From: Micromonosporaceae bacterium
GTDB taxonomy: Bacteria > Actinomycetota > Actinomycetes > Mycobacteriales > Micromonosporaceae
DNA length: 64,000 nt
Assembly (NCBI GenBank): GCA_009377645.1
Contig: WHTQ01000010.1
Location: 24,276 to 88,275, forward strand
Reading direction: 5' to 3'
In this document: in pieces, positions 46,897 through 55,763 of the stretch
How the letters are laid out: each line of letters begins with the position of its first letter
Numbering within the stretch: the stretch's first letter is position 1
Notes under the pieces: model-generated
Databases searched by the model: none
What the model was told of the DNA's origin: nothing
What the model saw: the letters and a program-made list of their open reading frames with translations, nothing else
Made by a program: the position numbers and the translations under genes

Positions 46897-47733
46897 GTGG
46901 AGCTGCTGCACTCCGGCAAGGTCCGGGATGTCTATCAGGACGGTGACGACCTGATCCTGGTCGCCTCGGACCGGGTATCGGTCTACGATGCGGTGCTGCC
47001 GACCCCGATTCCGGAGAAGGGAAAGCTCCTCACCCGGCTATCCCTCTGGTGGTTCGGTCAGCTCGCCGACCTCGTACCGGATCATGTGCTGTCCGCCACT
47101 GACGTGCCGGCGCAGTGGGCGGGCCGCGCGATCCGGTGCCGCCGGTTGCGGATGGTTCCGGTGGAGTGCATCGCCCGGGGATACCTGGCCGGGCTCGGTC
47201 TGCGCGAGTACCAGGCGACCGGCGGGATCTGCGGCGTGCCGCTCCCGCCCGGTCTGGTGGAGGGCTCCCGGCTCCCCGAGCCGATCTTCACCCCGACCAC
47301 CAAGGCTCCGGTCGGCGAGCACGACGAGTTCATCACGTTCGACGACGTGGTCGCCCAGGTCGGCGCCGGAGTCGCCGATGACCTGCGTCGGCTCACGCTC
47401 GCGGTCTACCGGCGCGGAGCCGAACGGGCAGCCGCCAGAGGTCTGATCGTCGCCGACACGAAGCTGGAGTTCGGCTGGGCCGCTGACGGCTCCTTGGTGC
47501 TCGCCGACGAGGTGCTGACCCCGGACTCGTCGCGGTTCTGGCCGGCCGACGACTGGCGGCCCGGCCGGGCGCAGTTTGCGTTCGACAAGCAGTTCCTGCG
47601 GGAGTGGGCGAACACCACCGGCTGGGACCGGAAGCCGCCGGCTCCGCAGGTGCCGCCGGAGATCGTCGAGGCGACCCGGACCCGGTACCGGGAGGCCTAC
47701 GAGCGCCTCACCGGGCACCGCTGGCAGGGCTGA
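46897..47733 (+). CDS. purC: Phosphoribosylaminoimidazole-succinocarboxamide synthase (SAICAR synthetase)
   Basis: The 278-residue purine-pathway enzyme joins CAIR and aspartate using ATP. Motifs are LLHSGKVRDVYQDGDDLILVASDRVSVYD, the middle signature VECIARGYLAGLG, and LPEPIFTPTTKAPVGEHDE, then VADTKLEFG and LADEVLTPDSSRFWP. GTG 46897 is set by GAGGAGA at 46884-46890. An in-frame GTG at 46834 lies in promoter sequence and is rejected. It is convergent with the giant membrane protein gene. Confidence 0.96.
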   Translation: MELLHSGKVRDVYQDGDDLILVASDRVSVYDAVLPTPIPEKGKLLTRLSLWWFGQLADLVPDHVLSATDVPAQWAGRAIRCRRLRMVPVECIARGYLAGLGLREYQATGGICGVPLPPGLVEGSRLPEPIFTPTTKAPVGEHDEFITFDDVVAQVGAGVADDLRRLTLAVYRRGAERAAARGLIVADTKLEFGWAADGSLVLADEVLTPDSSRFWPADDWRPGRAQFAFDKQFLREWANTTGWDRKPPAPQVPPEIVEATRTRYREAYERLTGHRWQG

Positions 47734-47783
47734 GCAGAACCGCCGCCGGCACCGCCGGCACCCGCGCCGCGGCGGGGGCGGCG

Positions 47784-50700
47784 TCAGCGCATTCGGGAGT
47801 AGGCGCCGCGGAGCCGTTCCAGGTCCCGCTGGCGCTTCTCCCGGTTGGCGCCGAGCACCAGCAACAGCAGCCCGAGCGGGATCAGCATCAGCCACGGACC
47901 GGCCAGGCTCAGCAGGTGCAGCGCCGCGACCGCGGTGACCGCCGAACCGATGATCAGGGGGGCGCGTTGCCGGAGCCGGGAACCGAGCAGCAGCGCGGCG
48001 ACGCCGCCGAGGATCACCCAGACCTGCCGACTGGGGGAAGGGGTGGTGGTGATGATGACCAGGAGGAGGCTGGGGGCGAACGCGGCGACCAGCCCGGGGC
48101 CGTAGGTGACCCAGCTGCCCAGCTCCGGCCGGTACCGCACCTCCAGCGCCCCGACCAGCAGCGCGAACAGCGCGAACGGCAGGGTGTACGCCTCCAGCAG
48201 CCCGACCTCGAACAGCCGCATGATGATCCACCAGGCCACGACCTCGCTGATCGCGGCGGTCCACAGCAGGATCCGGCGCTCCCGGTTCGAGCGGCCCGGG
48301 CGCACCGCCGCCAGGCCGAGCACCGCCCCGACGCCGACCAGCAGCGCCGCCAGGTCCGGGGCGGAGCCGAGCGCGAGCACCACCGCGGCCACCATCGACA
48401 CGTAGCCGCCGAGCCCTTCCACGGCGGCCAGCTCCTGGGCGGCGGCGGGTGGTCGCAGCCGGGGCAGGCGGGAGACCGCGAGCAGCGCCACCGCGGCGAC
48501 CGCGAGCAGCGCGAAGCCGAGCTGGGTCCGGCCGGCACCGACCAGGTACGCGGTGACCAGCGCGAACAGCTGGGCCGCGGCGGCCGCGCCCAGCCAGCCG
48601 AGCAGCCGGGCCAGCCAGGTCCGGCCGCCGATCGCCGCCGTGGCACCGACCGCGATCGCGCCACCGAACGTAGCCCAGGTCAGCGCGGGATCGGCCAGGC
48701 TGCCGGCCAGCCCGGCGCCCCCGGCGGCCAGCCCGATCCCGAGCACCACCTGCCGGGTGACCCGCAGCGGCCGGGCCGCCCGGGTGGGCACCGGGGGCGG
48801 GGTCAACGCCACCCCCAGCATCGCCATCGTGAACACCGCGAGCGCCGCCGCCGTCCCCGCCGGCCAGCCCGCGCCGAGCGCCGCCGGCGCGATCAGGACG
48901 GTGACCGCGAGGCCGGGTGCCACCACCGGCGCGGCCTGCCGGGTCACGGCGCCGCCGAAGCCGACCGCGGCCAGCGCCGCGGCGAGGGTGAGCAGCAGCG
49001 CGGCCAGTACGGCGGTCGCCGGCACGTCGCCGGTGTCGACCAGCGTCGCCGGTGGGCCATCCCACGGCGCGGCCAGCACCTGGTACGGGTCGACCAGCGC
49101 GGCGGCCAGCGCCGGCGCGATCGCGAACAGGGCGATCACCGCCGGGACGGAGGCGGCGATCAGCGCTCCCAACGGCGGGGGGACGGCGGTCCGGGGGGCT
49201 GGGTGCGGGGAGGGCTGGCCGGTCGGGTAGGCGCCGCGGATGGCGGCCGACCGCACCAGCTCGGCCAGCACCGCCAGCAGCACCGCCGCCGCCGCGTACA
49301 CCCCAGTCGGGTGCCCGGTCGGCAGGGTGGCGGCGGCCGTGGCGGTGGCGCCGGCCGTGACGCCGACCGTGCCGTAGGGCAGGTACCGCAGCACCGGCGC
49401 CCCGGCGGGCTGCCGGGCCGACCGGACGGTGAGCACGGCCAGGCCGAGGCTGGTGCCGGCGAGCGCCGCCAGCAGCCCGGCGCCGGCCCCGTGGCCGAGG
49501 TGCCCGGTCAGCGCCCCCAGCGAGCCGGGGAGGGCGAGCAACCCCCCGATCACCGCGGCTCCGCCGATCCGGAGCCGCGGGTCGGGCACGGCGGCGGTCC
49601 GCGGGCGGAGCCGGCGGATCGGGGGTCGCACCGCCAGGGCGGCCATCGCGACACCGACCAGCACGACGACCGCCAGCACCGCTGCCGTGCTCCAGGCCCG
49701 GCCGAGGCTCGCGCACACCGCGTACCCGCCCAGTACGCCGGCCGCCGCGGCCCGGGACCAGGCGGCCCGGGGGCTGAGTGTGACGGCGGCCAGCGCGTAC
49801 CCGGTGCCGACCGCGGCGCTCAGCGCCGCCGGGGTCCACCAGTCCAGGCCCAGGGCGCCGGGGGCACCGACGGTGGCCAGCACCGCCAGCGCGGCGCTCG
49901 CCCGGTGGCTGGTGCGGCGGGGGAGCACCACCGCCGCGGTGACCGACAGCACCGCCAGCGCGAACGGTGCCGCCCAGGTCAACCCGGCCACCTCGGTGGC
50001 CGGCGCCAACCGGGCCAGCTCCGCGTTCCAGAGTGGGCTCACGGTCCCCAGCACCTGGGCGGCGCTGGCCACCGCGGCGGCGACCGCGACGCCCCCGACC
50101 AGGGCCCCGACCGCCGCGACGCCGAGCACCGGACCGCGCCGCCAGGACGCCGGCAGAGTCCGGACCGCGACCGCCACCAGCAGCACCAGGACGGCGGCCG
50201 TGGCCAGCCCGGCGTCCGGGCCGGAGAAGGGCAGCGCCAGGGCGGCGATCCGGGCCAGCGTCGCGACCACCGCGGCGGTGAGCGCACCGGCCGCCAGGTC
50301 GGCGCCGTCCAGCAGCCGGTCGGGGCGCCGGATCGCGTCGATCCGCGGCGTGGCGACCACCAGCCCGGCGGCCAGCAGCAGCAGTGCGGCGATGCTCAGG
50401 TCGATGGCGCTGGGTGCGCTCGCCACGGTTACCACCGCCACCACGGCCGTGCCGAGCGGGGCCGCCACCCGTACGGTCACCGGCGTGAACCGGCGCCGCA
50501 GCTGGGTCAGGGTGGCGTAGCCGAGCGACCCGCAGACGGCGGCGTACGCGGCGGCCAGCACCTGCGGTGGGCCGAAGCCGGCCGCCACCGCACCGGTCGC
50601 CGCGGCACCCGGCAGCGCCAGCGTGGCCGCTCCGGCGGACCACTCGGACACCAGCTCAGCGGCGCTGGACCGCTCCGCAGGGGGGCTACCGGGCGAGCGT

Positions 50701-52457
50701 CCGGGTGGGCGGCTGGGTCGGTGGGCGCCGGCCACCACCGTCCCGGTGACGGTCAGCGCGGTCAGGATGGTCGCGGTCAGGGCCGGACCGGCCAGCGAGG
50801 CACCGGCCGCGGCGAGGAACAGCACGCCGGCGCCGGCCACGTGGCTGACGGCGCCCCGGCGGGTCCGCGCGTCCAGACCGGTCAGGCTCAGCCCGGCCGC
50901 CACCACCGCCATCACCCAGGCTCCGGTCGTCGGCGCCAGCCCGAGCGAGGCGGGAGCGGCCAGCGCCGACAGGGCCGTCCCGGCGACCGTGATCTCCCGC
51001 CGGAACCGGTGCGGCAGGGCGAACCCGGCACCGACCGTGGCGGCCGCCGCGGTGGCTGCCAGCTGCCAGTCCAGCCGGCCGACCGCCGCCGCCAGCCCGC
51101 GCTGGTAGCCGACCAGTTCATCCGGCCACGGCGGCCACACCAGGGTGGCGGCTCCGGCCCGCAGGGACAGTCCGGCGACCACCACCCCGAGCGCCGCCAG
51201 CGCCCAGGCGGATGCGCGCAGCGGTCCCCGCCGGGCGCCGGCCGGCAGCAACAGGCACGCCAGCGTGGTGCCGGTCATGACCACGGCGATCGGGAGCAAC
51301 GAGCGGCCGGGCAACGCCAGCGCCACCACCCGGGCGGCGGAGCCCATCACCGCCAGCGTCACCAGGCCGGCGGCGAGGTCCGGTACCGGCGGGCGGCGCC
51401 AGCCCACCGCGCCAGCCAGCCCGACCGCCGTGGCCAGCACCAGCGTGAGCCCGGCCAGCGCGGCGGCCGGGACGGCGCCGGCCAGCAGCAGCGCGGCCAG
51501 CGCCAACCCGGCCGAGGTCAGGAACGCGACCCCGTGCAGCGCCCACGCCAGATAGCCCAGCAGCCGCCGCCCGGCGGTCATCGCCAGCCCGGCGTCGTAC
51601 GCGGCCACCAGCGCGAACACCACCGCCCAGCCGGTCAGTCCGGTCACCACCGGCGCGGCCACCAGCGGCAGCACCGGCTGGGCGGCGAGCAGCGAGGCCC
51701 AGCGGGGGACCTCGAGGCGGGTGACCAGGTGATACCCGTACGCGACGGCGGCGGTGGCCGCCGCGACCAGCCCGATGTAGACGGTCCGGGGCAGGTCGGC
51801 CAGCGCGCCGGTGGTCCACAACGGATAGCCGGCGACGCTGAACATGAGCAGGCCCACCGCGGCGAGGGTCTCGGCGGTCGCGGTCAGCCCGCGGGCGGCC
51901 ACCGCCGGTCCGGCGCCCAGGAACAGCCCGGCCACGGCGAGCAGGATCACCAGCTGGCTCCACGGTTCCAGCTCGGTGATGGCGACTCCGGCGAACACGA
52001 TCGCGGCGATCCCGAGCAGCAGCCCACCCAGCCCCAGCATGATCGTCTGGACCGAGCGGGAGGAGGCCTCCGGCGGCAGCGGCGCCACCTGTACCCGGGG
52101 GCGGTCCGGGGCGGACCGCGGCGGGTGGCCACCGGCCGGTGAACCAGCCGCGCCGGGCGGGGCGGTGCGCGCCGGTCCGGCCGGCTGCCGTGGGGGCGGG
52201 GTGGTGGTCCGCCCCCGGCCGCCGGCCGCGGCGCCTCCGCCCCGGCCGGCCGGGCCGGCCCGCCGCTGCCGCTCCGCGATCTCGTGCGCCAGCACGTCTC
52301 GCCGGTGCTGTGCCACCTGCATCTTGCCGGCGAGGTTCTTGCGGTCCTTGTCCAGGCTGATGTTGGCCGCCGCCATCTCGGCGATCGCCTTCTCCAGCCG
52401 GGCCAGCTCCGAGGCCAGACCGCCCGGCGGCGGGTGGTCGGGGGGCTTGTCCGCCAT
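47784..52457 (-). CDS. Very large SCO7613-like polytopic membrane protein
   Basis: The 1,557-residue protein starts with a predicted coiled coil (about 15-70, ELARLEKAIAEMAAANISLD) and a Pro/Gly-rich linker (about 75-135). About 1,380 residues of closely packed hydrophobic segments follow, several dozen in number, separated by short Arg/Pro loops. The hydrophobic part shows internal repetition of a block with GLAGAVGWRRPP / LPASWRRGP-type turns. It corresponds to actinobacterial proteins named for the SCO7613 C-terminal domain. The role is unknown; envelope scaffolding or transport are guesses. ATG 52457 follows GGAGGTCTG. Confidence 0.75.
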   Translation of the reverse strand: MADKPPDHPPPGGLASELARLEKAIAEMAAANISLDKDRKNLAGKMQVAQHRRDVLAHEIAERQRRAGPAGRGGGAAAGGRGRTTTPPPRQPAGPARTAPPGAAGSPAGGHPPRSAPDRPRVQVAPLPPEASSRSVQTIMLGLGGLLLGIAAIVFAGVAITELEPWSQLVILLAVAGLFLGAGPAVAARGLTATAETLAAVGLLMFSVAGYPLWTTGALADLPRTVYIGLVAAATAAVAYGYHLVTRLEVPRWASLLAAQPVLPLVAAPVVTGLTGWAVVFALVAAYDAGLAMTAGRRLLGYLAWALHGVAFLTSAGLALAALLLAGAVPAAALAGLTLVLATAVGLAGAVGWRRPPVPDLAAGLVTLAVMGSAARVVALALPGRSLLPIAVVMTGTTLACLLLPAGARRGPLRASAWALAALGVVVAGLSLRAGAATLVWPPWPDELVGYQRGLAAAVGRLDWQLAATAAAATVGAGFALPHRFRREITVAGTALSALAAPASLGLAPTTGAWVMAVVAAGLSLTGLDARTRRGAVSHVAGAGVLFLAAAGASLAGPALTATILTALTVTGTVVAGAHRPSRPPGRSPGSPPAERSSAAELVSEWSAGAATLALPGAAATGAVAAGFGPPQVLAAAYAAVCGSLGYATLTQLRRRFTPVTVRVAAPLGTAVVAVVTVASAPSAIDLSIAALLLLAAGLVVATPRIDAIRRPDRLLDGADLAAGALTAAVVATLARIAALALPFSGPDAGLATAAVLVLLVAVAVRTLPASWRRGPVLGVAAVGALVGGVAVAAAVASAAQVLGTVSPLWNAELARLAPATEVAGLTWAAPFALAVLSVTAAVVLPRRTSHRASAALAVLATVGAPGALGLDWWTPAALSAAVGTGYALAAVTLSPRAAWSRAAAAGVLGGYAVCASLGRAWSTAAVLAVVVLVGVAMAALAVRPPIRRLRPRTAAVPDPRLRIGGAAVIGGLLALPGSLGALTGHLGHGAGAGLLAALAGTSLGLAVLTVRSARQPAGAPVLRYLPYGTVGVTAGATATAAATLPTGHPTGVYAAAAVLLAVLAELVRSAAIRGAYPTGQPSPHPAPRTAVPPPLGALIAASVPAVIALFAIAPALAAALVDPYQVLAAPWDGPPATLVDTGDVPATAVLAALLLTLAAALAAVGFGGAVTRQAAPVVAPGLAVTVLIAPAALGAGWPAGTAAALAVFTMAMLGVALTPPPVPTRAARPLRVTRQVVLGIGLAAGGAGLAGSLADPALTWATFGGAIAVGATAAIGGRTWLARLLGWLGAAAAAQLFALVTAYLVGAGRTQLGFALLAVAAVALLAVSRLPRLRPPAAAQELAAVEGLGGYVSMVAAVVLALGSAPDLAALLVGVGAVLGLAAVRPGRSNRERRILLWTAAISEVVAWWIIMRLFEVGLLEAYTLPFALFALLVGALEVRYRPELGSWVTYGPGLVAAFAPSLLLVIITTTPSPSRQVWVILGGVAALLLGSRLRQRAPLIIGSAVTAVAALHLLSLAGPWLMLIPLGLLLLVLGANREKRQRDLERLRGAYSRMR

Positions 52458-52569
52458 CAGACCTCCGGCCGGTCGCACTGCGAGGAACGCCTGGCCGTGG
52501 CGTGCGAGCGCAGCGGCACTACGCCCGCCAGCGGCCCACCTGCATCATCCCGCGAACCGGCCAGACCTG

Positions 52570-54003
52570 CTATGGGCGGCCCATGCCGTGGTACTCCCAG
52601 CCCGCGGCGGTCCACAGGGCCGGGTCCAGGCAGTTCCGGCCGTCGATGACGACTCGGCTGGTGGCGAGGTGACCCAGGGCGGTCGGATCGGCGTTGCGGA
52701 ACTCGGTCCACTCGGTGAGCACGCAGACCAGCGCGGCGTCGGCGACCGCGGCGGCCAGGCTCGGCTGGTAGCTGACCTCCGGCAGCGCGGCCCGGGCGTT
52801 GTCCATCCCCTGCGGGTCGTAGACGCGGACCTCGGCCCCGGCCTTGTGCAGCATCGCCGTCACCGCCAGCGCCGGCGCGTCGCGTACGTCGTCGGTGTTC
52901 GGCTTGAAGGTGGCACCCAGCACCGCGATCCGGATCCCGGACAGGTCCGGCCCGGCCGGCCCGAACGGCCGGTCCAGCAGCTGGGCGGCGAGCTTGAGCA
53001 CCCGGGTCCGGCGCCGCAGGTTGATCAGCTCGACCTCGTGCAGGAACCGCAGCGACTCGCCCGCCCCCAGCTCCTGCGCCCGGGCCTGGAAGGCGCGGAT
53101 GTCCTTGGGCAGGCAGCCGCCGCCGAACCCGACCCCGGCCTGCAGGTAGCGCTGCCCGATCCGCGGGTCGTAGCCGATCGCCCGGGCCAGCAGGGTCACG
53201 TCCGCGCCGGCCACCTCGCACACCTCGGACATCGCGTTGATGAACGAGATCTTGGTGGCGAGGAACGAGTTGGCCGCCACCTTGACCAGCTCCGCGGTGG
53301 CGAAGTCGCAGGTCACCACCGGGACCTCCCGGTCCTCGGTGGCGGCCAGCTCGAACACCCCCTTGTGGGCGGCGTAGAGCAGCCCGCCCGCCCAGGAGGT
53401 CTGGTACGCGAGCACCAGCCGGCTCGGTCGCAGCACGTCCTCGACCGCGTGCCCCTCCTGGAGGAACTCCGGCGCCCACGCCACCTCGACCGCCAGCTCC
53501 GGGTCGGCGTGCTTTCCGACCAGCTGCTGCACCCAGGTCGCGGTGCCGGCCGGCACGGTCGACTTACCCACGATCAGCGCCTTCCGGGGCAGCGCGCCGG
53601 CCAGCGCGGTGACCGCCTGCTCGACGTACGACAGGTCGGCGCTGAGCCCGTCGTCGCGCTGCGGGGTGCCCACGCAGATGAAGTGCACGTCCCCGAACTG
53701 CGCCGCCTGCTCGAACGAGGTGCCGAACCGGAGCCGCCCGGAGGCGAGGTTCTGCCGCAGCAGCTCGTCCAGCCCGGGCTCGTGGAACGGGACCTCCCCG
53801 GCCGACAGCCTGGCGATCTTGTCAGCGTCGACGTCGACGCCGAGCACCTCGTACCCCAGCTCGGCGAAGCAGATCGCGTAGGTGGCGCCGAGGTAGCCGG
53901 TCCCGATGAACGTCAGCCGCGGCTTGGCCGCACCGGACGGGGGAGCCACCACCTCCGGGACCGCGGGGGAGGAGAACGGTGCTGGGGTGGCGGAGTAGGG
54001 CAT
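52570..54003 (-). CDS. UDP-glucose 6-dehydrogenase
   Basis: The 477-residue NAD-dependent enzyme oxidises UDP-glucose to UDP-glucuronate for envelope or exopolysaccharide precursors. Motifs are the NAD fold LTFIGTGYLGATYA, VDVDADKIARLSAG, VGTPQRDDG, AWAPEFLQEGHAV, the nucleophilic Cys in GVGFGGGCLPKD, and VLGATFKPNTDDVRDAPAL. The first 25 residues are a Pro/Ser-rich extension. The start is ATG 54003 after GGAGAGACC; the longer frame to 54108 is not supported. The deaminated-like change to a mannose substrate cannot be excluded, but the glucose enzyme is likeliest. Monocistronic. Confidence 0.9.
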   Translation of the reverse strand: MPYSATPAPFSSPAVPEVVAPPSGAAKPRLTFIGTGYLGATYAICFAELGYEVLGVDVDADKIARLSAGEVPFHEPGLDELLRQNLASGRLRFGTSFEQAAQFGDVHFICVGTPQRDDGLSADLSYVEQAVTALAGALPRKALIVGKSTVPAGTATWVQQLVGKHADPELAVEVAWAPEFLQEGHAVEDVLRPSRLVLAYQTSWAGGLLYAAHKGVFELAATEDREVPVVTCDFATAELVKVAANSFLATKISFINAMSEVCEVAGADVTLLARAIGYDPRIGQRYLQAGVGFGGGCLPKDIRAFQARAQELGAGESLRFLHEVELINLRRRTRVLKLAAQLLDRPFGPAGPDLSGIRIAVLGATFKPNTDDVRDAPALAVTAMLHKAGAEVRVYDPQGMDNARAALPEVSYQPSLAAAVADAALVCVLTEWTEFRNADPTALGHLATSRVVIDGRNCLDPALWTAAGWEYHGMGRP

Positions 54004-54146
54004 CGTCACGGGTCTCTCCGGGTAAGTGCGGGCGGCGGTGCCGCGCGGCGGATCTTCCAGCGTACTGGCGGCCAGCTTGCGACCGGTGGGTATCGTCGCA
54101 TCTCTCATCCTGTCGGATCAACGACAGCCGGCGAAGCGAGTCTGCC

Positions 54147-54225
54147 ATGGTCCTCCCGCGGGTCCCCCCGCGCCTTGTCGCGACCGACCTGGACGGCACC
54201 CTGCTGCGCCCGGACGGGACCTCAG
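54147..54225 (+). pseudogene. N-terminal remnant of a HAD hydrolase gene
   Basis: The frame from ATG 54147 reads RLVATDLDGTLLRPDGT, the exact N-terminal motif of Cof-type HAD phosphatases, then loses any family similarity within a few codons (SAPARCAGWPATRSC). The remaining roughly 240 residues are missing. The downstream sequence up to 54317 looks like another broken frame (LRWLASYPFLRAAPR in frame 3), so a deletion may have fused two partial genes. The surrounding genes are on the other strand. Confidence 0.75.
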
Positions 54226-54316
54226 CGCCCGCCCGCTGCGCTGGCTGGCCAGCTACCCGTTCCTGCGCGCCGCGCCGCGGGTGGGTGCCGCCCGACCACA
54301 GCGGGAGAGGCTTCGG

Positions 54317-54817
54317 TCAGCGGGTCGGCTCGCCGGGGTACGGCGGGGGTGGCGGGGCCGGTGGGCCGGGCGGGAGGGCTCCCGGACCCCAGTCCCAATC
54401 CCGTTCCGGGCCCCGCCACCGCCGCGGGATGCACAGCGTGACCAGCAACGGGACCGCTAGCAGCGGGCTGACCGCAGCGGCGGCAGCCACCTGGTCGTCA
54501 TTCAGGCCGATCAGGTGGCTGGGCAGGGCGCCCAGCAGCTGATCGGGGCGCACCAGCGCCCAGACCCCGATCGTGAGGAAGCCGAGTCCGGCCAGCGCCG
54601 GGCCCAGTGGTGCGATCCGGGCCATGGTGAGCAGGGCGAACAGCAGGCCCGCCAAGCCGACCGAGGCTCCCGCCGTAGTGATCGCGAAGTAGTCGGTCTG
54701 CTCCGCCTGCGGCGCCTCGGCCGCGGTCTCGGCGAGCCCGCCGAGACCGCGGCCGGTCAGCACGAACGTCAGTGGCGCCGCCAGCAGCGCGACCAGGACG
54801 GACTCGACTTGTCGCAT
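54317..54817 (-). CDS. Small membrane protein (hypothetical)
   Basis: The 166-residue protein has about four hydrophobic segments: VESVLVALLAAPLTFVLTG, FAITTAGASVGLAGLLFALL, LGPALAGLGFLTIGVWALV and AAAAVSPLLAVPLLVTLCIP, then a Trp/Pro-rich tail. It begins MRQVESVLVALLAAPL, like the next gene's MRHLWSLLAGILIAPL, so the two are probably paralogues in an operon (29 nt apart). The function is unknown. Confidence 0.7.
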   Translation of the reverse strand: MRQVESVLVALLAAPLTFVLTGRGLGGLAETAAEAPQAEQTDYFAITTAGASVGLAGLLFALLTMARIAPLGPALAGLGFLTIGVWALVRPDQLLGALPSHLIGLNDDQVAAAAAVSPLLAVPLLVTLCIPRRWRGPERDWDWGPGALPPGPPAPPPPPYPGEPTR

Positions 54818-54846
54818 CCGACCTCCGGACCGGCCCGGTGGACCTG

Positions 54847-55641
54847 CTAGCGGCCGGAGCTCCCGGACGCCTTCGAACCAGAGGTCCGGGTCTCGGCTCC
54901 TTCACCTGGGTTGGCCGGCTTCTCGTCCGACGCCCCCGGTTCCTCGGCCGTACTCGGCTCGTCGGCGGCTGCTGGCCGCTCCTCGGACTCGGCCCCGACG
55001 GTTTCGGCCACGGCGGGTTCGGGCTCGGTTTCGGCCACGGCGGGTTCGGGCTCGGTCTCGGCCTCGGCGGCTTCGGGCTCGGCTTCGGCTTCGGGCTCCT
55101 CGATCGCCGTGGCGTCCGCCACGATCTCCTCGTCACTCGTCGCCGCCGGCTCCGGCGTGGCGGCCGCCACGGCGGTGGCCTCCGGCGCCTCGGCGGACCG
55201 GAGCGGCTCCGGCTCCGGCCGGCGCCACCGGCCGGTGCTGAAGACCGCCATCAGCATCAGTGCACCGAGCACCAGCAGGGTGCCGTTCTGCACCGGCCGC
55301 CATAGCTGCATGTCCTGGCCGAACACGCGGCTCGTCTCGTCGTACGAGAACGCGTCCAGGGCCTCGAACGGGTTGACGAACATGAACACGGTCGGTGCTA
55401 TCAGCAGCAATCCGGCCGCGAGCGGGCCGGCCGGGGACAGGCGCAGCGTGCCGACCAGCCCGAGCAGGACTCCGGCCGCGATCAGGAAGGCCGCGGGCCC
55501 GATCAGCTCGGCGGTGTCGAACCGCCCAGCCTGCTGCCACTCGGCTACTGCCTGTTCCGACCCGGACTGCCCGGCCGCGACTCCCAGCCAGGCCAGCGGG
55601 GCTATCAGGATCCCCGCAAGCAAACTCCACAGATGACGCAT
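54847..55641 (-). CDS. Membrane protein with acidic repeat tail (hypothetical)
   Basis: The 264-residue protein has four hydrophobic segments in the first 140 residues (LLAGILIAPLAWLGVAAG, LIGPAAFLIAAGVLLGLVG, LAAGLLLIAPTVFMFV, TLLVLGALMLMAVFS). A very acidic Glu/Ala/Pro tail follows, with a 9-residue repeat of AETEPEPAV type coded by a 27-bp tandem repeat (55002-55082). It is upstream of a related gene in the same direction. The tail length probably varies between strains. The function is unknown. Confidence 0.7.
   Translation of the reverse strand: MRHLWSLLAGILIAPLAWLGVAAGQSGSEQAVAEWQQAGRFDTAELIGPAAFLIAAGVLLGLVGTLRLSPAGPLAAGLLLIAPTVFMFVNPFEALDAFSYDETSRVFGQDMQLWRPVQNGTLLVLGALMLMAVFSTGRWRRPEPEPLRSAEAPEATAVAAATPEPAATSDEEIVADATAIEEPEAEAEPEAAEAETEPEPAVAETEPEPAVAETVGAESEERPAAADEPSTAEEPGASDEKPANPGEGAETRTSGSKASGSSGR
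55002..55082. repeat. 27-bp tandem repeat, three copies
   Basis: Copies at 55002-55028 and 55029-55055 are identical, and 55056-55082 is a degenerate third. They encode repeated acidic 9-residue units in the membrane protein tail on the minus strand. Confidence 0.9.
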
Positions 55642-55763
55642 TCCCGCACCGTACCGTTTCCGGCGCGAGCGCGGGGGACGCCCGCCGGACGGTGGTCGGC
55701 TGGGGGTGACGCGAAGCAGCGGGGCTCGGGCAAGATGGGTTTCGTGAGTGCTGGAGCGAACCG

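Noticed and set aside
47038..50643. 1,201-residue minus-strand frame spanning purC and the membrane protein gene
   Set aside because: Crosses a convergent gene pair and is almost only Gly/Arg/Ala; a shadow frame.
47604..52142. 1,512-residue plus-strand open frame antisense to the giant membrane protein
   Set aside because: Extremely Arg/Gln/Gly/Pro-rich translation without any motif; it is the GC-rich antisense shadow of the hydrophobic gene, which has a good start and ribosome site.
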